From an uncultured Methanobrevibacter sp. (GTDB lineage Archaea; Methanobacteriota; Methanobacteria; Methanobacteriales; Methanobacteriaceae): a stretch of DNA of 36,735 bases. Shown one piece after another: positions 22,174 to 32,946 of the stretch. The stretch is taken from the NCBI GenBank assembly GCA_902785855.1, contig CADAAJ010000008.1, positions 1 through 36,735 of the forward strand, read 5' to 3'. Numbering within the stretch: the first letter of the stretch is position 1; each line of letters begins with the position of its first letter. The position numbers were made by a program, and so were the translations under genes. The notes under the pieces were generated by a model. The model was given only the letters and a program-made list of their open reading frames with translations. It did no database searches and was not told the origin of the DNA.

Positions 22174-25062
22174 ATGACTGAAGATTCTAAAAAGCAAATT
22201 ATTATAAAAGGAGCACGTGAGCATAATCTGCAAGATATTGATGTTACAGTGCCACGTGATGAATTTATTGTTATTACTGGACTTAGTGGGTCTGGTAAGT
22301 CTTCATTAGCTTTTGATACAATTTATGCTGAAGGACAACGTAGATATGTTGAATCTCTTTCAGCTTATGCAAGACAATTTTTAGGACAGATGAAAAAACC
22401 TGAAATGGAGTCTATTGAAGGATTGTCTCCGGCTATTTCCATTGACCAAAAAACAACAAGGGAAAATCCAAGGTCAACTGTTGGTACAATTACTGAAATT
22501 TATGATTATTTAAGATTACTGTTTGCAAGAATTGGTATTCCACATTGTCCTAATTGTGGAAATGAAATTTCACATCAAACCATTGGTCAAATTGGTGATG
22601 CTATCATTGAAGAAGGTGAAGGTATTAAGATTCAAATTTTATCTCCAATTGTTCGTGATAAAAAAGGCCAATTTAAAGATGTTTTAGAAGATTTAAGAAA
22701 CAAAGGTTTTGTAAGAGCAAGAATTGATGGTGAAATTAGGGATTTGGAAGAAGATATTTCTCTTGCAAAGACATACAGGCATAATATTGATGTTGTTGTA
22801 GACAGACTTAAAATCAGACGTGATGTTGAATTTAAAAGAAGACTTGTTGACTCTCTTGAAACAGCATCAGAATTTTCTGAAGGATTAATCACTGTTTTAT
22901 TTGACGGCGATGGTGAGGAATATGAGAAAAAATACTCAGAACACTTTGCATGTGTTGACTGTGGAATTAATTTTGAAGAATTAACTCCAAGGATGTTTTC
23001 ATTTAATGCTCCTCAGGGTGCATGTCCTGAATGTAATGGTATCGGTTCTAAAATGGAAATAGATCCTGATTTAATAGTTCCTGATAAAACATTAACATTA
23101 AATGAAGGTGCAATAGCACCATGGTCAAAATCATCCAAAAAAGAAAATTATTACTATCAGATGCTTGAGGCAGTATCAAATCATTGCGGATTTAGTATGG
23201 ATATTCCATTCAACGAACTGGATGAGGAATACCAAAATACTATTTTATATGGCTGTGATGAAAAGATTGCATTTTCATTTAAAAGAAGAAATAAATCCTA
23301 TATGGTAAACAGAAAATTTGAAGGTGTAATTCCTAGAATGGAGAGATTATATCTTGAAACCAAATCCAATTATTCAAGAAAATATCTTTCCAAATTCATG
23401 TCTGATAGAAAATGTCATGTATGTGATGGTAAAAGATTACGTCCTGAAGTTTTAGCTGTTACTGTAGGTGGAAAATCAATCATTGATGTTTGTGATTTGG
23501 CTATTAGAGATTCACATCAGTTTTTCATGGATTTAAAATTAACTGAAAGAGAAAATTTCATTGCAAAAGAAGTTTTAAAGGAAATTAAAGAACGTTTAAG
23601 CTTTTTAGTAGAAGTTGGGCTTGATTATTTATCAATGTCTAGATCATCAGGTACTCTTTCAGGTGGTGAAGCACAAAGAATTAGGCTGGCTACTCAAATT
23701 GGTTCAGGGCTTGTAGGTGTTTTATATATTCTTGATGAACCAAGTATTGGTCTTCACCAAAGAGATAATGTAAAACTCATTGAGGCTTTAAAAAGACTTA
23801 AAGATTTGGGAAATACTCTTGTTGTTGTTGAGCATGATGAAGAAACAATTTTATCAGCAGATCATGTTGTAGATATCGGTCCTGGTGCAGGTGAACACGG
23901 TGGTAAGGTCGTTGCTCAGGGAACACCAATGGATATAATGAACAATAAGGATTCAATCACAGGTCAATACATTTCAAGAACTAAAAAAATTGACATTCCT
24001 AAAAAAAGACGTAAAGGTAATGGTGAATTTATAGAAATTAAAGGAGCAGCTCAAAATAATTTAAAACACATTGATGTTGAAATCCCATTAGGTAAATTCA
24101 CCTGTGTAACTGGTGTAAGTGGTTCTGGAAAAAGTAGTCTGATTAATGAAATCCTATACAAGGGAGCACAGGGTAAATTATCTAACAAATTCACTTTTGC
24201 AGGTAAATTTGATGAAATTGAAGGATTGGAAAATATTGATAAAGTTATTGCAATAGATCAAAAACCTATTGGAAGAACTCCAAGATCAAATCCAGCAACA
24301 TATACTGGAGTATTTACTGACATTCGTGATTTATTTGCAGATACTCCAGAATCAAAAGCCAGAGGATATAAACCTGGAAGGTTCTCATTTAACGTGAAAG
24401 GTGGAAGGTGTGAAGCCTGCAGCGGTGACGGTATTGTTCAGATTGAAATGCACTTTTTAGCTGATGTTTATGTTCCATGTGAAGTTTGCGGTGGTAAAAG
24501 ATACAATGAAGAAACTCTGGATATAAGATATAAAGGTAAAAATATCTATGAAGTTTTAGAAATGACAGTAGAAGAAGCATTGGAATTTTTTGAAAACATT
24601 CCAAAAATTACCAAAAAACTTCAAACACTTTATGATGTTGGATTAGGTTATATGAAAATTGGTCAGCCTGCAACAACATTGTCCGGTGGTGAAGCTCAAA
24701 GAATTAAACTTGCTAAGGAACTGTCAAGAACAAGCACAGGTAAAACTTTATATATTTTGGATGAACCAACTACAGGTCTTCATTTTGCAGATATAAAACG
24801 TTTGTTAGATGTTCTTGCAAGATTAACTGATGCAGGAAATTCTGTTGTTGTAATTGAACATAATTTGGATGTTATTAAAACTGCAGACCATATTATTGAT
24901 TTAGGTCCTGATGGTGGTGATGGTGGTGGTGAAGTAATAGCTACTGGAACTCCTGAAGAGATTGCCAAATCAGGTACTTATACTGGTGAGTTTTTAGAGC
25001 GTATGCTTGATGAAAATATAACTCCTTATGCAAAAGAACTTGTTGAAGATATTGGAAAATAA
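22174..25062 (+). CDS. uvrA: Excinuclease ABC subunit A
   Basis: Damage-sensing ATPase of nucleotide excision repair, 962 residues, full length. It has two ABC ATPase modules: Walker [10 protein letters not shown] at 36-44 and GVSGSGKSS near 646-654, with signature sequences [12 protein letters not shown] and [12 protein letters not shown]. Zinc modules are visible at CPNC/CVDC/CPEC near 127 and 265-290, at CHVCDGKR near 412, and at CEACSGDG with CEVCGGKR near 745-775. It loads UvrB onto DNA. uvrC is not in this window and would have to be elsewhere in the genome. Confidence 0.97.
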   Translation: MTEDSKKQIIIKGAREHNLQDIDVTVPRDEFIVITGLSGSGKSSLAFDTIYAEGQRRYVESLSAYARQFLGQMKKPEMESIEGLSPAISIDQKTTRENPRSTVGTITEIYDYLRLLFARIGIPHCPNCGNEISHQTIGQIGDAIIEEGEGIKIQILSPIVRDKKGQFKDVLEDLRNKGFVRARIDGEIRDLEEDISLAKTYRHNIDVVVDRLKIRRDVEFKRRLVDSLETASEFSEGLITVLFDGDGEEYEKKYSEHFACVDCGINFEELTPRMFSFNAPQGACPECNGIGSKMEIDPDLIVPDKTLTLNEGAIAPWSKSSKKENYYYQMLEAVSNHCGFSMDIPFNELDEEYQNTILYGCDEKIAFSFKRRNKSYMVNRKFEGVIPRMERLYLETKSNYSRKYLSKFMSDRKCHVCDGKRLRPEVLAVTVGGKSIIDVCDLAIRDSHQFFMDLKLTERENFIAKEVLKEIKERLSFLVEVGLDYLSMSRSSGTLSGGEAQRIRLATQIGSGLVGVLYILDEPSIGLHQRDNVKLIEALKRLKDLGNTLVVVEHDEETILSADHVVDIGPGAGEHGGKVVAQGTPMDIMNNKDSITGQYISRTKKIDIPKKRRKGNGEFIEIKGAAQNNLKHIDVEIPLGKFTCVTGVSGSGKSSLINEILYKGAQGKLSNKFTFAGKFDEIEGLENIDKVIAIDQKPIGRTPRSNPATYTGVFTDIRDLFADTPESKARGYKPGRFSFNVKGGRCEACSGDGIVQIEMHFLADVYVPCEVCGGKRYNEETLDIRYKGKNIYEVLEMTVEEALEFFENIPKITKKLQTLYDVGLGYMKIGQPATTLSGGEAQRIKLAKELSRTSTGKTLYILDEPTTGLHFADIKRLLDVLARLTDAGNSVVVIEHNLDVIKTADHIIDLGPDGGDGGGEVIATGTPEEIAKSGTYTGEFLERMLDENITPYAKELVEDIGK

Positions 25063-25141
25063 TATCTTCTATCTTATTTTTTAGACAAATTATTTAAATT
25101 AACAATTCTATATATATTTATAATAATTTTAGGTGATAATT

Positions 25142-26011
25142 TTGAATTTTAATTTAAAAGAATCTATTTTGATTTTTATTAGAGGTATATTAATGGGTTC
25201 AGCCGATATTGTTCCTGGTGTTTCCGGTGGAACAATTGCATTAATAACAGGAATTTACCCTCATTTGATTGAAGCTATAAGTAAAATTCGTTTTGCTTTT
25301 TTAAAGCCTCTTTTTAAAGGTAATTTTCGTGGTTTTGTAGATGGAGTTCGTGGTGAAATTGATTTTAAGTTTTTAATTCCGCTAATTTTAGGTATTGCTG
25401 TTGCATTTTTTACTTTATCAATAGTTGTATCATATTGTATGGATGTTCATGAAGCTGTTACATTTTCATTCTTTTTAGGTTTAATTTTAGCATCAGCTGT
25501 TATTTTATTTAAAAAACTTGAAAAGGTCAATGTTAAACATGTATTGTTCATGGTTATAGGACTTATTTTATCTTATATTTTTGTTAATTTAAATCCTATT
25601 GCAGCTAATCATTCTTTACCTGTTTTATTCATTTCAGGTTTAATTGCAATTTGTGCTATGATTTTACCAGGTATTTCAGGTTCATTTCTATTGCTTTTAC
25701 TTGGACAATATGAATATATGTTAGATGCTCTTCATGGATTGCATTTTACAGAAATTATCGTATTTATACTCGGTGCGATAATTGGTATTTTAGGATTTTC
25801 AAAATTCTTAAATTACATGCTTAAACATTATGAAGAAGTTACAATGGCATTTTTAATAGGTGTAATGTTAGGTACATTGGATATTCCAATTACATTAATT
25901 TCAAATGGAATAACTTTTGATATATCAGGTATACTTCCTTGTGTTATTGCAGCTGTGGTTGCTTTTGTATTGATTTTTGTTTTAGAAACTAAATTTGATT
26001 ATATTGATTAA
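25142..26011 (+). CDS. DUF368 family membrane protein
   Basis: A 289-residue membrane protein with about eight helices. The diagnostic DUF368 segment is near the N-terminus: FIRGILMGSADIVPGVSGGT (residues 11-30), then IALITGIYPHLIEAI. A second, internally related block ICAMILPGISGSFLLLLLG lies near 178. Members of this family have been linked to translocation of polyprenyl-phosphate carriers across membranes; whether that applies here is inference. I choose the TTG at 25142 because the upstream GTG at 25133 lies within the AGGTGAT Shine-Dalgarno. An AT-rich TATA-like stretch lies near 25110-25125. It is flanked by uvrA and the ASH-Ski2 gene, with no evident functional link. Confidence 0.88.
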   Translation: MNFNLKESILIFIRGILMGSADIVPGVSGGTIALITGIYPHLIEAISKIRFAFLKPLFKGNFRGFVDGVRGEIDFKFLIPLILGIAVAFFTLSIVVSYCMDVHEAVTFSFFLGLILASAVILFKKLEKVNVKHVLFMVIGLILSYIFVNLNPIAANHSLPVLFISGLIAICAMILPGISGSFLLLLLGQYEYMLDALHGLHFTEIIVFILGAIIGILGFSKFLNYMLKHYEEVTMAFLIGVMLGTLDIPITLISNGITFDISGILPCVIAAVVAFVLIFVLETKFDYID

Positions 26012-26064
26012 TCAAATTTTTTTTCTTATAGATTTATTAATTATTAATAATATATTTAAATATA

Positions 26065-28653
26065 ATGCTAGTTTTAAAAAAAGTAAAAAAACAGTGGAGA
26101 TTATATCCTATTGGTTCTCCGAAAGGTGCTTTAAACAATAAAAGACAACCTGATTTTGTGGGAAATATTAAATTTGCCCATGAAGGAGATTCATTGCATA
26201 TTTCACGTTTTGTTGCTGATTATAATTTTAAAGATAACTCTACTTTAAATGAGAAACTGCTTCCGCCTGGTGAAGTTATTAAACTTTTAAGAAGCCAAGC
26301 AGTATTTTTAGCCACACCTGATGAAAAAGTGGAGAGCTTTTTAAAATCATATAATATAAAAGTAAGACGAACTCAGGTCTGTGATTACTGTGCATATGAT
26401 GGAAATATAACTGTAGTAAACTCAGAATTTTCATATAAATATAACAATCAGTTAATTTGTAAAAATTGTGCATTGGATTCAATTAAAAATGAAATTAAAC
26501 TTCAGGGTTTTGATAAAAAAATATTCAGAAACCTTAAAAATACTTTAGATAAAACTGGTAGTTTGGAAAAAACATTATCTGTTCTTGACCCTCATTTTGA
26601 TCCTTTAAAAAACCGTAAATTAACATTATTTGATAAAACCAGAAAATCCAAACATATCATCCCGCCAATTGATATGAAACGTTTAAAAATTAATAAGAAA
26701 TTTAAAAAAATTTTATTAAATTCAGGCAATACCAATTTGCTGCCTGTTCAGTATCTTGCAATTAAAGAAGGACTGTTAAAGGGTGAGGACTTGCTTGTTG
26801 TAAGTGCAACTGGTTCTGGTAAAACATTGGTTGGTGAACTTGCAGGTATTTCACAGGCTTTAAAAGGTAAAAAGTTTGTTTTCTTAACTCCTTTGGTTGC
26901 ACTTGCCAATCAGAAATATCGTGATTTTAAAAAGAAATATTCAAAATTAGGTTTAAATGTAGCTATTAAAGTTGGAAGAAACCGTGTTAAAGCTAAAGGT
27001 GAGTTAAAGTTACCTGATTCTGATGTATCAAAATCAGATATTATTGTTGCAACATATGAAGGGATTGATTATCTTTTAAGAAACGGCAATTCTAAAAGTT
27101 TGTCAAATTTAGGAGTTGTTTTAATAGATGAAATTCATATGATTGATGATGAAGATCGTGGAACACGTTTAAACGGTTTAATTAAAAGAATCAAACATTT
27201 GTATAAAAAAACACAAATCATTGGTTTGTCTGCTACTGTTAAAAATCCTGAATTTTTAGCATCTGAGTTTAATATGAAGCTTGTTAAATATGATGAACGT
27301 CCTGTTCCACTGGAACGCCATCTTGTTTATGTTAGAAATGAATCACAAAAACGTTTTTTCATGTTAAAACTGGTTCAAAGAGAGTTTAACACCAAATCCA
27401 AAAAGGGTTTTAGAGGCCAAACGATTATTTTTACAAATTCAAGACGTAAAACCCATCAGATTGCAAATTATTTATCAAATAAAAGAGTTAAAGCTGCTGC
27501 TTATCATGCAGGTTTGTCATATTATAAAAAGGAAAAAATAGAAAAGGATTTTGACCGGGGTAAGATATCATGTGTTGTAACAACAGCAGCTCTTGCAGCA
27601 GGTGTTGATTTTCCTGCATCGCAGGTAATATTTGATTCTCTTATTATGGGAAATAAGTGGATTAATCCAAATGAATTTTCACAGATGCTTGGACGTGCAG
27701 GAAGGCCTTCTTATCATGACAGGGGTATTGTTTATCTTCTTCCTGAAGTTGGAAATGATTTTCAGGGTGAAAGTGAAGAAGCTATGGCATTGGATTTACT
27801 TGAAAGTAACAGTGATGATGTTTATATTGAATATGATGAAGAATCTTCTTATGAACAAATTTTAGCAGATATTTCTTCAACTTCTCTTAAAAGCTATGAT
27901 GAATTGAATAAATTTTACAGAAAAATTGATGTACCTGTAAGTGTTAAAATAGCTGTTGATGAAATGGATGATTTGGATTTAATTAACAGATTTGGAAATA
28001 ATCTTGAAATTACTAAGTATGGTCGTGCAACATCAGTTTCATTTTTATCAATTGATGATGCTGAATTTATTAAAAATACATTAAATGATAAAAATTACTT
28101 AAAAAGATACGTCGGTTTATCTGCGATGTATAAAAACAAAGATAAATATGATAAGCTTAAAGTTTTAGTTTTGGCTATGGCACTTGATTTGGAAATGTTT
28201 GAAAATGCATATTTATCAAGTGTTATTCACAATCAGATATCTAATGCTTTAAAAATAAAATTTTCAACCAGATTATTTGCTGAATCCACATTGGATATTA
28301 TTTCAAGTGGTGAAGCTATTGAAAAAGTAGATTCTAAATTTCAGGATGCTTTAATTGCTCTTCAGTCTGATTTTATGCAGTGCAGATGTCAGGACAGGCC
28401 ATTTTGCAGTTGTATGCAAAGAGGAATTTCTGAAGTTATTATTCATGAACGTTTAAAAGGAAAAGATCCTCAAGACATTTCAACTAAACTTTTTAGAAAA
28501 TATCAAATTCAGGTTTATCCGGGAGATATTTTTTCCTGGTTGGATAATTTTGTTAAAAATTTGGATGCTATTAAAAGAATTGCCAATGCATATAACAGGC
28601 GAAACATTGTTAAAAAAACTAATTATCTGATAAAACGAATAGAAAATGGATAA
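26065..28653 (+). CDS. Archaea-specific Ski2-like helicase (ASH-Ski2, COG1202 type)
   Basis: Superfamily 2 helicase of 862 residues. The N-terminus carries a C4 zinc finger (C106, C109, C132, C135). Walker A SATGSGKT is near 248, the DEAD/DEAH-type motif II DEIHM near 355, GLSATV follows near 391, and motif VI QMLGRAGRPSYHDRG near 540. The C-terminal region with CRCQDRPFCSCMQRG and VYPGDIFSWLDNFV matches the DUF5814-like tail of the archaeal COG1202 group. ASH-Ski2 enzymes are reported to associate with the 5'-3' exonuclease aRNase J and the exosome in Euryarchaeota, so a role in RNA decay is likely. It stands alone without a Shine-Dalgarno. Confidence 0.88.
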   Translation: MLVLKKVKKQWRLYPIGSPKGALNNKRQPDFVGNIKFAHEGDSLHISRFVADYNFKDNSTLNEKLLPPGEVIKLLRSQAVFLATPDEKVESFLKSYNIKVRRTQVCDYCAYDGNITVVNSEFSYKYNNQLICKNCALDSIKNEIKLQGFDKKIFRNLKNTLDKTGSLEKTLSVLDPHFDPLKNRKLTLFDKTRKSKHIIPPIDMKRLKINKKFKKILLNSGNTNLLPVQYLAIKEGLLKGEDLLVVSATGSGKTLVGELAGISQALKGKKFVFLTPLVALANQKYRDFKKKYSKLGLNVAIKVGRNRVKAKGELKLPDSDVSKSDIIVATYEGIDYLLRNGNSKSLSNLGVVLIDEIHMIDDEDRGTRLNGLIKRIKHLYKKTQIIGLSATVKNPEFLASEFNMKLVKYDERPVPLERHLVYVRNESQKRFFMLKLVQREFNTKSKKGFRGQTIIFTNSRRKTHQIANYLSNKRVKAAAYHAGLSYYKKEKIEKDFDRGKISCVVTTAALAAGVDFPASQVIFDSLIMGNKWINPNEFSQMLGRAGRPSYHDRGIVYLLPEVGNDFQGESEEAMALDLLESNSDDVYIEYDEESSYEQILADISSTSLKSYDELNKFYRKIDVPVSVKIAVDEMDDLDLINRFGNNLEITKYGRATSVSFLSIDDAEFIKNTLNDKNYLKRYVGLSAMYKNKDKYDKLKVLVLAMALDLEMFENAYLSSVIHNQISNALKIKFSTRLFAESTLDIISSGEAIEKVDSKFQDALIALQSDFMQCRCQDRPFCSCMQRGISEVIIHERLKGKDPQDISTKLFRKYQIQVYPGDIFSWLDNFVKNLDAIKRIANAYNRRNIVKKTNYLIKRIENG

Positions 28654-28717
28654 TTTTATTTTATTTTAGATTTTAGTATTTTTTTTATTTGTGTATCTTT
28701 TTTTTAATTTTTATTTT

Positions 28718-28747
28718 TTAGGTATATCCTAACAAATTTTAGGTATA
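28718..28747 (+). promoter_or_regulatory. Repeated TTAGGTATA sites upstream of the large adhesin
   Basis: TTAGGTATATCCTAA (28718-28732) is an interrupted palindrome, and TTAGGTATA occurs again at 28739-28747, 21 bp further on, two helical turns away. They lie about 100 bp before the adhesin start and just upstream of an AACTTTTAAATA promoter-like stretch near 28754-28766. They may be regulator sites; this is inference. Confidence 0.4.
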
Positions 28748-28842
28748 ATTGATAACTTTTAAATATTATTTTATTAAATATATATTATTTGTATTCAATG
28801 ATATTTGAATATAATTTTGTATAATTAATAAAATGTGATTTA

Positions 28843-31800
28843 ATGATAAGGTGGAATAGATTATTTTTAGTTAGTATTTTTTTACTAACCATTTTTTCTA
28901 TTGGAGCTGTTTGTGCAGCTGATAATGTAACTGCAGATGACCTTGCAGTTGACAATAAAGGGGATGAATTAGCTATAGATTCATCTTCAAGTGATAATTT
29001 AAAAACCAATGGTGAGGATATTGCTGTTGGTAATAATGTAAACAGTAGTGGAAATTCAAAACTTTCTTTAAGTGGTAATGAGGTTTTATCAGACCCAGTC
29101 AATCCAAAATATACAATTGATGTTGACCTTCCGGAAGCATCATCTGGAAGATATAATCTTCAATGGGGTCAGTCCATTAAAATTCATGGTCTTTATGAAA
29201 ATGCAACAGGTAATGTAACAGTTACTTTTGCAGATGAAACATATACCTGTTTTTTAGATAAGGGTGCTTTTGATTTAGAAATTACAAAATATAAAAAAAT
29301 TTCAAACGGTCAAAATCTTGTTGTTAAATATAATGGGGACAGTAACTTTAAACCAGCATCAAAAACTTTATATATTAATGTTAAACTTGATGATGTTGTA
29401 GCTAATGATGCTAATTATGGACAAATTGCATTTATTGATGTTAATTTATATAACGCAACAGGTAATGTTACTTTTACATATAATGGTAGAAATTATACTG
29501 GTAAACTTGAAAATGGTAGATTCATTCAGGAATTTACAAATTATACATTAGGTAAAAATAATGTAGAATTTTATTATTCTGGTGATGATAATTACAATCC
29601 TATCTCTAAAAAATTATCATTTACAGTAAATGCAAACATTGATGAACCAACAATATACAATTTACAACCTGCAATAATTAATGCATATTTAGGTGATGCA
29701 ACAGGTAAAGTTAATTTCACATACAATGGTCAAACATATGTTGTTGATATTAAAAATGGTATTGCATCTCATGAATTTACAAATTATGAAATTGGAGAAA
29801 ATACTGTTGAGGTAAAGTACTCAGGGGATTCAAATTTCAATCCGTTTACAAAAGAAATCAAATTTACTGTTTTAGATAAACAGGATTCAGAAATATACGC
29901 TGGTGTTTATCAGAATAATGGTGTAAATGTTGTATCAGTTTATATTCCTTATTCAAATGGAACTGTTAATGTAACTATTAATGGTAAACAGCATGTTTTG
30001 GATTTGGTTGATTGTTTGGCATTATATCCTATAAGTGCTAGTGATGATATTAAAAATATTAAAGTAGTATATGCTGGAAATGAAAGATTAAATGCCGGTA
30101 AAACTTCCACATTTTTAAAATTAAATAATGTGGTAAATGCTGATTCTTGGAAATATTATTTTAATCAAAATAATATGGGTAAATTATTTGATTTCATTCC
30201 TGAAGGAATCACTCTTGATTTCCAGGGAGAAATTATTAATTATAATGATGATCCTAAATTCCAATGTTTTATTGATATTTCAAAACCGGTTAATGTAATT
30301 TCATCTACTAAAGATGCATACATTGATTTAAACACTCTTGCAGGTTCTCTTTTAGGTGAAAATCCGGGAAGTAGATTTATTGTTTCTTATGGAGGGTCCG
30401 GTTCTAATATATCTGGAATTTATTTGCATAATACTCAATTATGGATATCAAATACTTCTCATGTTGTTTTTGATAATATTAGTGTAGTCGTTGAAGATCA
30501 AAGAGTTGGTTCAGGTGTAGGTGCTACCTCTGTTAGAGATAATTCCTCTTATGTATTAATTAAAAACAGTTATTTCTATACAAGAAATAATGGTGGTTCA
30601 ACAACTTTCACATTTTCCTGGGCAAATTACTGTACATTTGACAATAATATTGTTAAAGCTGAAGGTGATGTAGGTAATTTACTTTACTTAAATGTATATA
30701 ATATTGCGGGTATGCCGGTAATTACAGGACCTGTAAATTCATACAATAAATTTACAAATAATATACTTTATGGAAAAGAAGGAAGTGCAATTTCTGTTGG
30801 AATTATGGTAGAAGGTATATATAATATTATTGAAAATAATACATTGAATAAATGTTCTATTGGTAATTCATACGGTTGTGTAAATCCACATGATAACTAT
30901 TATATTGGAAATGTATTAATGGAAGGTTCATCTTTAACAGCACAGCCTAATTCCATATTATACAATAACTTTGTTCCTGGAACTTTTAACACAGGTATTA
31001 ATGCAACTGTTTATAATAATACTGTTTTTAAAGCAATGACAGTTGGTGCTGGAAGTGAAGTTTATAACAATAATGTAGGTGGATTTACATTAAGCGGTGC
31101 TGGAAGCAGTATTCATGACAATACTGTAAATGGTATTACTAAAATTTCTCAGGCTAATATTAATGTATATAACAATAATTTTATTGGAGATAATGCAATT
31201 CAATTTTCACATGCAAATGCTAAAAATGTAACCTTTAAAAATAATAATGTTTTAGGTTATATTGAATTTACAGCAAATGCTAAAAATAATACTATTGCAA
31301 ATAACACTATTGTAACTTCACAGGATTATGCAGTTAATTTAAAAGATAATAAGGATACAAATTGTGATGTTGTAGATAATATTTTATCAAGTAATGGTAA
31401 ATATGGTAATACAGCTGTAAATCATGCTGAAGATGAAACTCTTGTTGTTGATAATTACCAAAATGCAGTTGCAACTATTAGTGTTGATGTAAATGTTAAA
31501 AATGCTAAAGTTGGTGAAACTGTTGTATTTAGTGTAGTTACTAATGAAACTTCAATTTCTTCTGCTACAATTATTGTTGGAACCAAAACCTATAATGTTC
31601 CTCTTTTAAATGGAAAAGGTTCTATTAGTGTAAATGATTTATTGGCTGGTGAGTATGATGTTATTGTCATATCAAATGATAATACATTTTCCGCTAGAAA
31701 TACAACTAAATTGAATGTAACCAAATATGCTGCTCCAAAAATTGTAGTTGAAATACCTAAAATCACTCAGGGGTATGATGCATATATTACTGTAAAAATT

Positions 31801-32811
31801 GGTGATGCATCAGGTAGTGTAACTTTAAATATTGCTGGTGAAGATATCAAAGCTGATCTTTCAAATGGAATTGCTACAATCAAAGTTCCTGCTTTAGATA
31901 TTGGTGATTATAATATTACCATCAAATATTCAGGTGATAATAAATACTTAGCAAATGAAACTAATTCGTCCTTAACTGTTAATAAAAATAAGGATGTTAA
32001 AATTTCATTTTCAAATTTAATATTTTATGGTAATGCTGATAATATTACAATTTCTTTTAAAGACTGGGAAGGTGCTGATATTTATAATGCTGATGTAACT
32101 ATTACAATAGGCAGTGATGTATATGAATTAGTAACTGATATAAATGGTGAAGTAACTATTACTAATTTAAAATTAACTGCTGGTAAATATCCTATTAAAG
32201 CTGTATTTAATGCTGTTGCTGGTGAATATGATGCAAAAACAGTTGAAGAATTTATCATTGTTAAACAAAAATCTGTAATTAGTATTGTTGATATTTCAAA
32301 CAATGCTATTGTTGGTAATTTAAAAGATATTGATGGTAATGCTATTGCTAATGCTCAAATAGTTTATACTATTGATGGAGCTAACAGACAAACAGTGATT
32401 ACAGGTAATGATGGTTCATTTGTTATTGCTGCTAAATCTAATGGTTTATATACATTTGTCTTTGAAGGAAATGAAATTGCTGATTCTTCTTCTGCAAGTG
32501 TTAAATTAAATAATGTTGTTACACCAACCAAGAAATCTACTACTATTAAAGCTTCTAATAAGAAATTTAAAGCTAAAGCTAAAAAGAAAATTGTTTCTGT
32601 AGCTTTACTTTCCGGTAAAACTAAAGTTTCATCCAAAGTTATTTCCCTTAAAATTAATAAGAAAACTTACAAAGCAAAAACTAATAAAAAAGGTATTGCT
32701 AAAATTAAAGTTAAATTATCTAAAAAAGGTAAATATTCTGGTGTAGTTAAATTTGCTGGTGATAGTAGTTACGATGGATCTAGTAAAAAAATTAAATTGA
32801 TTGTTAAATAG
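28843..32811 (+). CDS. Large adhesin-like surface protein, wall-associated type
   Basis: Exported protein of 1322 residues. Residues 1-24 are a signal peptide (MIRWNRLFLVSIFLLTIFSI, cleaved near VCA). After a low-complexity stretch come four Ig-like repeats at about 115-415, each with an (N/D)ATGxVxxTxxxxxY start and a VxYSGDxNxxP end. A right-handed parallel beta-helix follows at about 440-865 (repeated YNN/ENN/DNN turns). Further Ig-like or carrier domains lie at 870-1220. The last 100 residues are a Lys-rich, very basic domain (KKFKAKAKKKI, KYSGVVKFAGDSSYDG). There is no C-terminal membrane helix, so the basic domain probably holds it on the pseudomurein wall. GTGAT precedes the ATG. The stop codon overlaps a terminator. 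Confidence 0.9.
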   Translation: MIRWNRLFLVSIFLLTIFSIGAVCAADNVTADDLAVDNKGDELAIDSSSSDNLKTNGEDIAVGNNVNSSGNSKLSLSGNEVLSDPVNPKYTIDVDLPEASSGRYNLQWGQSIKIHGLYENATGNVTVTFADETYTCFLDKGAFDLEITKYKKISNGQNLVVKYNGDSNFKPASKTLYINVKLDDVVANDANYGQIAFIDVNLYNATGNVTFTYNGRNYTGKLENGRFIQEFTNYTLGKNNVEFYYSGDDNYNPISKKLSFTVNANIDEPTIYNLQPAIINAYLGDATGKVNFTYNGQTYVVDIKNGIASHEFTNYEIGENTVEVKYSGDSNFNPFTKEIKFTVLDKQDSEIYAGVYQNNGVNVVSVYIPYSNGTVNVTINGKQHVLDLVDCLALYPISASDDIKNIKVVYAGNERLNAGKTSTFLKLNNVVNADSWKYYFNQNNMGKLFDFIPEGITLDFQGEIINYNDDPKFQCFIDISKPVNVISSTKDAYIDLNTLAGSLLGENPGSRFIVSYGGSGSNISGIYLHNTQLWISNTSHVVFDNISVVVEDQRVGSGVGATSVRDNSSYVLIKNSYFYTRNNGGSTTFTFSWANYCTFDNNIVKAEGDVGNLLYLNVYNIAGMPVITGPVNSYNKFTNNILYGKEGSAISVGIMVEGIYNIIENNTLNKCSIGNSYGCVNPHDNYYIGNVLMEGSSLTAQPNSILYNNFVPGTFNTGINATVYNNTVFKAMTVGAGSEVYNNNVGGFTLSGAGSSIHDNTVNGITKISQANINVYNNNFIGDNAIQFSHANAKNVTFKNNNVLGYIEFTANAKNNTIANNTIVTSQDYAVNLKDNKDTNCDVVDNILSSNGKYGNTAVNHAEDETLVVDNYQNAVATISVDVNVKNAKVGETVVFSVVTNETSISSATIIVGTKTYNVPLLNGKGSISVNDLLAGEYDVIVISNDNTFSARNTTKLNVTKYAAPKIVVEIPKITQGYDAYITVKIGDASGSVTLNIAGEDIKADLSNGIATIKVPALDIGDYNITIKYSGDNKYLANETNSSLTVNKNKDVKISFSNLIFYGNADNITISFKDWEGADIYNADVTITIGSDVYELVTDINGEVTITNLKLTAGKYPIKAVFNAVAGEYDAKTVEEFIIVKQKSVISIVDISNNAIVGNLKDIDGNAIANAQIVYTIDGANRQTVITGNDGSFVIAAKSNGLYTFVFEGNEIADSSSASVKLNNVVTPTKKSTTIKASNKKFKAKAKKKIVSVALLSGKTKVSSKVISLKINKKTYKAKTNKKGIAKIKVKLSKKGKYSGVVKFAGDSSYDGSSKKIKLIVK

Positions 32812-32845
32812 AAGAGGTTTACTCTTCTTTATTTCTTTTTTTTTA
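32810..32845 (+). terminator. Terminator of the large adhesin gene
   Basis: AGAAGAG (32810-32816) pairs perfectly with CTCTTCT (32822-32828), loop GTTTA, followed by TTATTTC and a long run of T. The stem begins inside the TAG stop codon. Confidence 0.75.
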
Positions 32846-32946
32846 AATTTCATTGATATTTTCCAAAAACTTATAAAGTATTCTTTATATAAATTAAATT
32901 ATCTTTTAATTATTTAAAAGTGTATCAGATATAAGGGGGTGAAAAT

